Assembly (NCBI RefSeq): GCF_013393325.1
Contig: NZ_QJRC01000095.1
Coordinates: forward strand, 682,001 to 746,000
Direction: 5' to 3'
Source of the DNA: Pseudomonas hunanensis
GTDB taxonomy: Bacteria > Pseudomonadota > Gammaproteobacteria > Pseudomonadales > Pseudomonadaceae
Length of the DNA stretch: 64,000 bases
Shown here: positions 51,642-62,800 of the stretch, piece after piece
Numbering within the stretch: position 1 is the stretch's first letter
Layout of the letters: every line of letters begins with the position of its first letter
The notes under the pieces: model-generated
The model's database searches: none
Seen by the model: the letters and a program-made list of their open reading frames with translations, nothing else
What the model was told of the DNA's origin: nothing
Made by a program: the position numbers and the translations under genes

Positions 51642-53731
51642 TGCTCGATCCCGCCGACCTGCCATTGCCGCCGCTGCGCGAAGACCTGCGCCTGTGCGAA
51701 GCAGCCGACAACCGCGACGGCGAGCCTGCCTGGATGATCCACGACACGGTCATCAACCGCTTCTACCGCATCGGTTGGCTGGAATTCGAATGCCTGCTGC
51801 GCTGGGGCCAGTCGCCCCGCCAGATCAGCGCCCAAGTGTCACGCGACAGCGCACTGAACCCGGATGTGGAACAGGTGCTGGAGCTGCGTGCGTTTCTCGA
51901 ACAACACCACTTGCTGCGCCCCGGCAGCGAGCAACTGGGCCGGCTGCAGGCGCAGAGCGAAGCGCGCACCTGGTCAAGCTGGCGCTGGTGGCTGCACCAC
52001 TACCTGTTCTTTCGCGTCCCGCTGCTGCGCCCGCAAGTGGCGCTGCAGCATTTGGCCAAAGCCCTGGGCTGGCTGTTCCATCCACTGACCGGCCTGTCGG
52101 TGGTCGCGCTGAGCTTGCTGGGCATCATCCTGGTGATGCAACAGTGGGACAGCTTCACCCATGCGGTGGTGGAGTCGTTCTCCAGCGAAGGGCTGTTGAG
52201 CTTCGCCCTGGCGCTGATCGTCGCCAAGACCTTGCATGAGCTGGGCCATGCATTGGTGGCCACACGCCTGGGGTTGCGGGTCGGGCACATGGGCGTGGCC
52301 TTTCTCGTGCTGTGGCCCATGCTGTACACCGATACCGGCGAAAGCTGGAAGCTCAAACGTCCCCGCCAGCGACTGGCGATCGCCTCGGCAGGCATCGCCA
52401 CCGAACTGTCCCTGGCGGGCCTTGCAACCTTGGGCTGGGCGCTATGTGACGACGGCCCGCTGCGCAATGCCCTGCTGTACCTGGCGACCACCAGCTGGGT
52501 GTTGTCACTGGCGCTCAACGCCAGCCCGTTCATGCGCTTCGACGGCTATTTCATCCTCAGCGACCTGCTCGACTTTCCCAACCTGCACGAACGCGCTTCC
52601 GCGTTGGCACGGGTTGCCCTACGGCGCAACCTGTTGGGGCTGCAGGAAGCGTGGCCAGAGCCGTTCCCTGTCGGGCAACGTCGGTTGCTGGTGGCATTCG
52701 CCTTCGCCACCTGGTTGTACCGCCTGGTGCTGTTTCTGGGTATCGCCGTGGCGGTGTACCTGTTCTTCTTCAAATTGCTGGGGATCGTTCTGTTCATGGT
52801 TGAAATCGCCTGGTTCATTGCCTTGCCGGTGAAGCGCGAGCTGAACCATTGGTGGCAGCAACGTACACGCATCCCGGGGCGGCGCAAGCAACTGTTCTAC
52901 CTGGGCCTGGGGTTGGCCGTGCTGGCGCTGGCGATCCCTTGGCACAGCCAGGTGGATGCCGTAGGGGTGGCCCGCGCCGAGCATCAACTGCGGGTCTACA
53001 CGCCCTACCCAGCGCGCCTGCAAACCCTGCGTGAACAGGGCCCGGTCAAGGCCGGCGAAGTGCTGGCAGTGCTCGACGAACCCGACCTGGACTCACGCCT
53101 GCGCAGCAGCGAAGCCACCGCCCGCAGTTATCAGGCACGCCTGTCCGGCCTGCTGGCCGACCCGGCCGGGCTGAGCGTGGACGCGGCCACCCAGCAACGC
53201 CTGAGTGTGCAAAACGAAGAGGCGCGTGCCGCACGCAACGAAATCGCCCGGCTTAACCTGCAAGCGCCGTTCGCAGGCACCTGGTTGGACCACGACCAGG
53301 ACTTGCGCCCCGGCCAGTGGGTCAGTCGCCAGGAGCCCCTGGGCATCCTGATCGACCCCAGCCGTTGGCAGATCGATGCCTATGTGGCGCAGGACCAGGT
53401 TCACCACCTGGCCGTCGGCAACCCCGTGCTGTTCTATCCCGAGGGGCAGGCCAGCGCTTTGCGCGGCAAGGTCCTGGCCATCGGCAGCACGCGCGCCAGC
53501 CAGCTGGCCCACCGCATGCTGTCTTCGCACTTCGGCGGGCCGGTACCAACCGGCTCGCAACCGCTGGTGCCCAACAACGCCATGTTCCAAGTACTGATCG
53601 CACTGGACGAGCCTCCTGCAAGCCTGCACGAGATGCGTGGCAGGCTGAAGATCGAAGGGCAGCGGCGCAGCGTACTAGGGGAACTGGGCACCTGGCTGGC
53701 GTCGGTAGTGTTGCGCGAAAGCGGCTTCTGA
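51641..53731 (+). CDS. PqqD-like domain / M50 site-2 protease / HlyD fusion
   Basis: 696 residues from ATG 51641. Residues ~15-95 look like a PqqD-type winged helix (AWMIHDTVINRFYRIGWLEF, then LRAFLEQHHLL). A multi-helix membrane core (~130-425) has the M50 zinc motif KTLHELGHALVA and the second-ligand motif NASPFMRFDGYF, so the protease residues are intact. The C-terminal ~250 residues are a HlyD-like adaptor (PVKAGEVLAVLDEPDL, QAPFAGTWLDHDQDLRPGQW). Related 'putative peptide zinc metalloproteases' sit in export clusters of modified peptides and large adhesins. It probably processes or exports the giant protein encoded next. Confidence 0.82.
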   Translation: MLDPADLPLPPLREDLRLCEAADNRDGEPAWMIHDTVINRFYRIGWLEFECLLRWGQSPRQISAQVSRDSALNPDVEQVLELRAFLEQHHLLRPGSEQLGRLQAQSEARTWSSWRWWLHHYLFFRVPLLRPQVALQHLAKALGWLFHPLTGLSVVALSLLGIILVMQQWDSFTHAVVESFSSEGLLSFALALIVAKTLHELGHALVATRLGLRVGHMGVAFLVLWPMLYTDTGESWKLKRPRQRLAIASAGIATELSLAGLATLGWALCDDGPLRNALLYLATTSWVLSLALNASPFMRFDGYFILSDLLDFPNLHERASALARVALRRNLLGLQEAWPEPFPVGQRRLLVAFAFATWLYRLVLFLGIAVAVYLFFFKLLGIVLFMVEIAWFIALPVKRELNHWWQQRTRIPGRRKQLFYLGLGLAVLALAIPWHSQVDAVGVARAEHQLRVYTPYPARLQTLREQGPVKAGEVLAVLDEPDLDSRLRSSEATARSYQARLSGLLADPAGLSVDAATQQRLSVQNEEARAARNEIARLNLQAPFAGTWLDHDQDLRPGQWVSRQEPLGILIDPSRWQIDAYVAQDQVHHLAVGNPVLFYPEGQASALRGKVLAIGSTRASQLAHRMLSSHFGGPVPTGSQPLVPNNAMFQVLIALDEPPASLHEMRGRLKIEGQRRSVLGELGTWLASVVLRESGF

Positions 53732-53825
53732 ACGACCGCACCGGCCATGCTTGCACCAGAATGGGAAGCGACTACGCTTGCTGAGATCCCGATTCTGGTG
53801 ACGTTTCTGCGAGCAGGTATTCATC

Positions 53826-56800
53826 ATGGACATGAAGAACAGAGCCGGTATCGGCGCTACCTTGCGCCCCCGGTCACAAACCCTGGCCCTCGAACAACGG
53901 ATTCTGTTCGACGGTGCAGCCGCTGCCGCTGTCGACCAGCAGCACAGCGACCCCGGTCACGCCGAGGCCAAGGACACCAGCCACCCCGCCCCCACCGCCA
54001 GTGAAGCGCAAACCACCGCCGCACCCGCCGCCCAACCGCGCAACCTGGTGGTGATCGACGCCCGCGTGGAAAACCGCGACCAGCTCGTCGCCAACCTGCC
54101 GGCCGGCACCACCGCACTGGTCGTGGACGCAGGCCAGGACGCCATCGCGGCCATCAGCAATACCCTGGCGCAACTGGGCAAGGTCGATTCCATTCAGGTG
54201 TTCTCCCACGGCGCCGCTGGCCAGTTCACCCTGGGCAACCAGGTGTTCACCCAGCAATCCGTCGAGCAACTGGGCGAGCGCCTCAGCGCATGGCGCGGCG
54301 AACTCAATGCCGGGGCCGACATCCAGCTGTACGGCTGCGACGTCGGCGCCGGCAGCAGCGGCCAGGCGCTGGTTGACGAACTGGCGCGCTGGACCGGCGC
54401 CGATGTCGGCGCCTCGAACAATGCCACCGGCAGCCAATTGGCCGGTGGCGACTGGCGCCTGGAAGTGCGCAGTGGCGACGTGGACAAGACCATCGCCCTG
54501 GCCGCCTCCACGCTGACCAGCTTCCAGGGCCTGCTGGCCGATGCCAGCCCCACCGCAAGCCTTGGCAGCAGTGGCGCCGAAGTGCAGTTGGGCGAACAAT
54601 TCACCTTTACCGTCAGCTTCACCAACCCCTCGACCCAGGAAGGCTACGCCCCTTATCTCGACCTGTTCATGCCCGCCACTGGCCGTGACGGCAACGATGG
54701 CGCCACATTCGTGTCCGCTACCTATCTGGGACAGGCGGTGAACAGCTTCGTGATCACCTTCGATGCCAACGGCAATGCCAGCCACCCGCTGGCCAAGGAT
54801 GCCAGTGGCAATGCACTGGTAATCAATGCCGCCAGTGTCGGCATGAAGCCCGGTGACCAGATGGTGGTGCTGCAACTGCCTTACGCCAGCGTGACCAATG
54901 GCCAGCCCAGCATCGACATCCAGGTCACCGGGCTGTTGAGCAACCTGGCCGATACCAGTTACTCCGATGGCGCGCCCAACCTCACCATCAATGCCAGGGC
55001 CGGTTTCGAGTACGGCAACGACTCGCTGAACAACCCGGTTCAGGACCCAAGCCTGGTCGAAGCCTCGCTGCACAGCTTCATCATCACCCCCACCCTGCTC
55101 AAGGTCACGCAAACGGTCAACATGCCCGAAGGCGAAACCGTCACCGGCCCCAACTACACCCGCACCCAGACGGTCACCGTGACCCCGGCCCCCGGCCAGA
55201 CCCTGACCAACGTCACCGTGACCCAGACGGTGCCCGATCAGGTCCATGTCAGCGCCATCACCCCAGGCCCCGGCGGCACACTGACGTCGGTCACCCTGCA
55301 CGACGGCACGGTGCTGACCGACCCCGCGCTGATCGCAGCAGCGTTGGCCAACCCCAACGCCTTCGTGGCCAGCTATGCCATTCACTACGACAGCCTGAGC
55401 GCCGCCAGCGAAACCCAGGTCAGCTTCTATGTGCCGGAAATCGACGCCAATGGCCGCCCAGTGCTCGACCCGACTACCGGCAACCCGGTCACCATCAATT
55501 TCGGGACCGCCAGCGTCACAGGCGGCTGGAACCCGCTCGACCCGCGCGACCGCCCGCTGGACCCGGACGGCTACCCGTTCAGTGAAACCGGCAATGGCCA
55601 GGGCGTGACCTTCGTCGCCAAGTCGATCACCTTGCTCAAGCAAGTCGACCTGCAGAACGACGTCGGCAGCGTCGGCCTCACCCCCGGCGACACCCTGCGC
55701 TACACCATGGACGTGGCCATTTCCGACTTCTTCGCCTTCGGCGAAAACATCCTCGAGCAAGGCCAGTTCACCGTCACCGACCAGCTTGGCGACGGCTTGA
55801 CGTTCAGCTCAGCCAACCCACCCACCCTGCTGCTGCAGGGCAACGGCACGTCGTTGAGCATCGCCCTGGTCTTTACCCAGACGGTGAACGCCGACGGCAG
55901 CACCACCTTGGTGTTCGACATTGCCGAATCCATTCGCCAGGCAATCGCCGGCCCCGGCGTGGCGGCCTTGTTCGGTGACCTCTACGACGATACCGAACAG
56001 AACGGCGCTACCGGCCTGCGCATCGTCTATGACGCTACTGTCGACACCACCTACACCACCGACCACCCGCCCCACGACCAACTCAACGAAGGCGACAGCG
56101 TGGGCAACAATGCCATCGTGGCCGCTACTGTGCTGCGCGATGCGTTGAACATCGGCGGCACCCAGACGGATGGTTCCAGCACCCTCAGCACCATCGAAAC
56201 CTCCAACGTCGATATCGAGCTCACCCAGGTCAACGGCGGTAACCCGCCCGCCAACGGTGAGCTGCGCCCAGGCGATGTGGTGACCTTCACCATCAGCTAC
56301 GACTTGCTGATAGCCGACTACGAGAATTTCAAGCTTACCGCCTACCTGCCGCTGCCATTGCTGGATGCCAGCGGCATCAGCTGGAGCTTCGGCACCGGTG
56401 TCGGGCAATGGAGCATCGGCAGCGGCAACACCATTCTGGACGTGCCGGACAGCGTCACCACCGGCCCCGGCAACTCCATCGTCTTCGACTTCGGCAACTA
56501 CGCCTCCGGCGGCCTCAATGGCGGCACGGTGCAAGTGCGCTTCACCATGGTGGTCGGCGACCAGCCGTTCGCCGACCAGCGTGAACTCGACGTGCTGGCG
56601 CAATCGAGCCAGACCACCACGGTGGACAAAACCGTGCTCGTCTCCTCGGACGTGGCGGTGATCGAGTCGGTGGCCGAACCGGTGCTGGACATCAAGCACG
56701 GGGTTGTCTCCAGCAGCAACGGCACGGTCACCGGCACCACGGGCAGCTGGAACGCACCCGGCACCAGCGGCGTGCCGTTCGGCGGCAGCGTCACCAGCCT

Positions 56801-59800
56801 GGCGGCGGTGGACGGCAACGTCAGTGGCATCGACGGCGCCGACACCCTGCGCCTGGCCACCGCCCTCAAGAACACCGGTGGCGGCGGTGCCTACGATGTC
56901 AGCACCAGCATCACCCTGCCCACCGGGCTTGCCTTTGTCGGTGGCAGCCTGGCGGCGGCCAACCTGCAAATCTACCGTGGCGACGGCATCTTGCTGGTGG
57001 CCGGCACCGACTACAGCGTCAACGGCAGCACCATCACGTTCCTCGACGCCAATGGCCAGGCCACCCTCCTGGCTGGCCGTGCAGGCACCGCCAGCGACTT
57101 GTCCGGTGCCAACGTGGTGGTCATCACCTACGACGTCACTGTCAACGACGCGATCCTCGCCTCCAGCACCCTGCAAAGCAGCGCAGCGCTGACCAACTAC
57201 GCCAGCGTCAATGGCGGCCAGGACTTCACCCCAACCGACCTGGTGGAAGTCGCCAACCAGCAGGTCGCCGCCCCTGGCATCAGCAAGACCTACCAGAACG
57301 GCAGCCTCAGCGACGATGATTCCAGTGCCGCGCACACCACCGGCAGCAACCTGGTGGTCGGCGAAAGCATGACCTACGACATCGTCATCACCTTGCCCGA
57401 AGGCGTGACCAGCAACCTGCGCCTCAACGACCTGATCCCGCCCGGCCTGCGCCTGGACCCACGCTTCAATGGCAACCTCGGCTACCAGCTGATTACCACG
57501 GTGGCCGGCAGCGCGGCGCTGACCGCAGACTTCAATGGCAGCGTCAGTATCAACCCGCTCACGCCGGACGGCAGTGACGGTGCCGACCTGCAACTGGTGT
57601 TCAGCAGTGCCGGTGCCAACGCCGACAACGTAACCGGCAACAACAGCTTCGTCATCCGCCTGGTACTGGTGGCCAGCAACGTGACTGGCAACCAGCAAGG
57701 CACCACGCTGAACAACGGGGCGCAACTGGTATACAGCGACCCCGACGGCGATACCCCCAATGGCGCCACGCCGGTAGAGCGCAACGTGGTCAGCGCACAG
57801 CAACCGAGCGTCTCCATCGTCGAGCCGACGCTGACGGTGACGCAACAGATCACCTCTACGCCGGTGTTCGGAGGTTACGAAGACGGCGACGTGGTCACCT
57901 TCGAGATCGTCATCACCAACACTTCGGGTACCAACGCCTTCGATATCAGCCTGCTCGACGGCCTGCCCACCGAACTCTCTGGCGTCAGCATTACCGGCAT
58001 TACCTACAGCGGTGGTGCGACCAACAATGGCGGCGCGGACTTCATCATCCAGGGTGGCCAACTGATCAGCGTCAGCGGGGCCAATATCGACATCGCCAAC
58101 GGCGGTCGCATCGTGCTGCAACTGACCGGCACCGTGAACGCCACGGCAGCCGGTGAAGCGGCCTTTGCCAACGCCGTGGAGGTGCGCTGGACCAGCCTTG
58201 ACGGCAGCAGCAATGCGATCGACACCGTCAATGGCGAACGCAGTGGCGAAGATGGCCTGCTCAATGGCGGCAGCCTGAACGATTACCGACTGGCATCGTT
58301 GCTCACCTTCCAGGTCAGCAACGGCGTGCGCATCTCTCGGGTAGGCGGCGTCACCGACACGCCCCCCGCCACCAACAGCAGCGGCGTGACCGACACCAGC
58401 GGTGTTTCCGAGACTGTGGTGGTCGGTGAAATCGTGCGCTATCGCGTGGCTGTGCTGGTGCCCACCGGCGACAACCCTGACTACCAGATCCGCATCGAAC
58501 TCGCCGCAGGCCTGGAGTTCATTCCCGCCAGCCTCAACAACATCCTCATCGCCTTCCTGTCCAACACCCCTACCGGGCTGACCACCGATGCCACCAACCT
58601 GATCAGCAGCGGCACCTTGAGCATGCCGGGCAACGAGCTCAGCGATGTGGCGCAAGGCATCAACCCAGATCTGTCCGGCGCCGTACCGACCGGGGTGTTC
58701 GACATCAACAATGGGCGGCTGGTCATTACCACCCATGCAGATGGCAGCCAGACCGTCACGTTCAGCCTGGGCAACCTGATCAACAACGAAATCAACGACC
58801 CCGATGTCGAAGGCGTGGTGCTGGAATTCAACGTGCGCGTCAGCAACGTGGCCAGCAACCAGGCCGGTGCCAACCTGGGCGTGTCGGCCCACGAACACGT
58901 CGGCCTCAACGGCGGCGTGGACAGGGGCAAGAGCGACACCCTGTTCGAGCGGGTGGTCGAGCCCAGCTTCGTCAACCTGGACAAATCGGTCATCGACGTC
59001 AGCCCAGGCAACGGCACCACCAACGCCACGGTTTCGGTAAGCTTCACCCAGAACGGTGACGTGCCCGCCTACAACACTCACCTGGCCGACCAGTTCCCCA
59101 ACGGCAGCAACTACCTGGTACAAAGCATTCTGCTCAACGGCGCGGCGCTGGACCTGGCCAACCTGCCGGCAGGCGTCAGCTTCAGCGACGGTACGGGAAT
59201 TTCACTGGGCTTCGATCGCCTGGCACCAGGCGACACCGTGCAGGTGATCTACACGGTCACCCTGCCCAACGTCACCATCGCCGACAATGCTGCCAGTTCT
59301 GCGGTACTGACCTGGACCAGCCTGCCCACCGACTTCGAGAACAACGGCTGGGGCGGCTCGCTGCCCGCCATCGCCGGTGGCGCCACCGGTGAGCGCAACG
59401 GCCAGGACGGCGCCAACGGCCTGAACAACTACGTGCTCAGCGAAGGGGCTGGCATGGGCGTGATCCAAGGCACGCTATGGGACGACACCCGCAGCGCCAC
59501 CGACAGCGTCACCCCCGATGGCCCAGGCCTGGACGGCATCGACGTGACCCTGACCTGGGCCGGAGACGACGGCCAGTTCGGCACCGCTGACGATCGCACC
59601 TTCACCACCGTTACCGCCAATGGCGGTTTGTACCAGTTCGCCCTGTTGCCCTCGGGCAGCTACCTGGTGGCCGTGGCGCAAGACCATCAAGCAGCGGCGA
59701 ACAACAACTTCCGGTTACGCATCGACAGCGATACCGGCACTGCGGCGAACGGGCTTGGCGGCATCAACCTGGCCTTGGGCGAAGGCTCGACTGGCACCGC

Positions 59801-62800
59801 CGATGCCGGCTACGTGCACCTGAACGAAGCCCCGGTCAACACCGTGGCCGACCAACAGGGGCTGGAAGACACGGTGCTGCACCTCACGGGGCTGGCCATC
59901 AGCGACGTGGACGTGAATGCTGGCAATGCCGACGGAGTCATGACCATTACCCTGTCGGTACTCCACGGGGTGCTCTGGCAAAGCGCCACCCCTCCGGCAG
60001 CCAATGCCACACCACCGGCCGGTGCCGGACGCAGCCTGGTACTGACTGGCACCCTGGCCGAGTTGAACGCACTGCTCGCGCAGCTTTATTACAAAGGCGA
60101 CCAGGACTTCAACACGGCACGCACCGCCGAAACCCTGACCATGGTCACCAACGACCAGGGCAACTACGGCGACCACCCGCTCAACGGCGACGGTATTCCT
60201 GGGCAAAACCCGGTCGATGCCCTGACCGACACCGACGTGATGAACATCATCATCACCCCGGTCAACGACGCGCCCATCGCCAACGCCGACCTGGCGATCG
60301 CGGTGGAGGCCGGCGGTTTCAACAACGGCGACCCGGGCGTGAACCCGACCGGCAACGTGCTGCTCAATGACACCGACGTCGATATCCAGACCAACGGCGA
60401 CGTGCTTACCGTCACCCGCATTGCCAACAACCTCACGCCAGGGGGTGTGGCGGTGGGCGACAATCTCGTCACAGTCTTGCAGGGCCTCTACGGCACCTTG
60501 GTCATGCGGCCCAATGGGGGCTTCCAGTACATCGTCGACAACGACAACCCCGCTGTGCAGGCGCTGCGCACCGCTGGCCAGTTCATCAGCGAGTTCTTCA
60601 GCTACGACATCGTCGACACCGGCGGCCTGGGCAGCAGCGCGGTGCTGCAGATCAACATCCACGGTGCCAACGACACGCCGATCGCCCACGGCGACGTCGC
60701 CACTGCCATCGAAGCCGGGGGCACCAACAACAGCACACCGGGCCAGGACGCAGTCGGCAACGTGCTGGACAACGACACTGACGTGGACTCCCCAGCGCTG
60801 GGCGAAACCAAGCATGTCACCACCCTACGTTTCGACGGCCCGGGCGGCGGGCGCATCATCCCCCTGCCCAGCGGTGGGTCGACCACCATGGTGGCCAATT
60901 TTGGCACCCTGACCCTCAACACCGACGGCAGTTACCGCTACGTGGTCGACAACAACAACGCTGCCGTCCAGGCGCTGTCCCCCGGCCAGACCTTGGTCGA
61001 ACAGTTCAGCTACCAGATGGCCGATACTGATGGCCTCAGTTCCATCAGCGTGCTGGTTATCACCATCCAGGGTGCCAATGATGCGCCGGTGGCCGTGGAC
61101 GACCATGGCACCGCCACTGCCGGTGCCAGCGATGGCAGCCCAGCACCGGTCAATGCCAGTGGCAACGTGATCACCGGCAACGGTGGCGTGGGCGCAGACA
61201 CCGACGTCGACAACCTTGACCAGCCAACCGCCACCCAGCTCAAGGTCGACGGTGTGCGCAGTGGCCTGGAAAGCACCGGGGGTGCACTCACCCCGGTCGG
61301 CGCCGGCAGCCCCGCAGCCATAGACGGCAGCGTGGCCCGGCTGGCCGACAACAGCCTGATCAGCGGCAACTTCGGTCAGCTCATCCTCAACCAGGACGGC
61401 ACCTACACCTTCATCGTCAACAGTGCCGACCCTGCCATACGTGCCTTGGCGGCCGGGCAAAGCCTCGACGTGATCTTTACCTACCAGATCCACGACAGCG
61501 GCGGGCTGACGGACCAGGCGCAGCTGGTGATCACCGTCACCGGGGTCAACGACCCACCCGTGGTCAACGCCGTCAGCATCGACGCCATCGAAGCCGGCGG
61601 CCTGAACAACGCCATCGCCGGCGTCGATCCCAGCGGCAACATCAGTGCTGCCTACAGCGACCCCGACGGCGATACCCTGAGCATCAGCGGCGTGCTCAGC
61701 CCAACGGGGGTGACAGGCATTCTCGGGCAACCACTGGCGGGCAACTACGGCAGCCTGGTCCTGGATAGCCAGGGCAACTACCGCTACGTGGTAGACAACG
61801 CCAACAGCGCCGTGCAGGCCCTGCGTACCGATGCCGACCGGCTCACCGAGGTATTCCAGTACAGCGTCAGCGATGGTAACGGCAAGACCGTCACCGCCAC
61901 CTTTACCGTGGTCATTCACGGTCGCAATGACACGCCGATCGCCGCCAATGACAGCGCCATCGCCGTCGAAGCCGGTGGCGTGAACAACGGCACGCCAGGC
62001 CAGGCCGGCAGCGGCAATGCCCTGGGCAATGACCTTGATGTGGACGCCGGTGACAGCAAGACGCTGGATGGTGTTTACCTGGGCACCCTCGCCGCCGGCG
62101 GTACGTTCGTCCAGGTTGGCGCGGGCGCCACGCAGGTAGCCGGTAGCTACGGCACTTTGAGCATCGATGCCAACGGCAATTACGTCTACACCGTCAACGA
62201 CAGCCTGGCGGCCGTACAGGCTCTCAAGGCCGGCGAAAGCCTGGTCGAAACCTTCAGCTACCGCATGCACGACACCGAAGGTGCCAGCTCCCAGGCACAA
62301 ATCACCATCACCATCGAAGGGCGCTACGACACCCCCGTGGCCCATGATGACCTGGCGTACGCGGTGGCCACCGATGACGATGGCAATGGCGGGCGCAACC
62401 CCACCGGCAATGTGCTGAACAACGACACTGACGTGGATGCCAATGACAGCAAGACCGTCACCGCCGTGGGTGTGGGCGAGGAAAGCAGCAACCCGACGCT
62501 CGACCCGCTGACCGGCAGCGCCACCGTCACCACCAACTATGGCACCCTGACCCTCAATGCCGACGGCAGTTACCGCTTCGTGGTCAACTCCAGCGACCCG
62601 GACATCATCGCACTCGGCCCGTTGGGCTTCCTCATCCAGCGCTACACCTACCAGGTCACCGACGGCGGCGGCCTGAGCGACACCGCGACCCTCTTCGTGC
62701 TCATCCGCGGTGAAAACCAGCCACCGGTGGCCAACCCTGACCAGGGCCTGGCCATCGAAGCCGGCGGCCTGGACAACGCCATCCCCGGCAGCAACCCGTC

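Noticed and set aside
55809..59123. 1104-codon open frame on the minus strand opposite the giant adhesin
   Set aside because: It mirrors the third-position GC bias of the plus-strand gene, is low complexity (G/V/A/D/H rich), and has no family resemblance or ribosome binding site. The same holds for minus-strand frames 53874-55760, 59715-60815 and 60825-63371.
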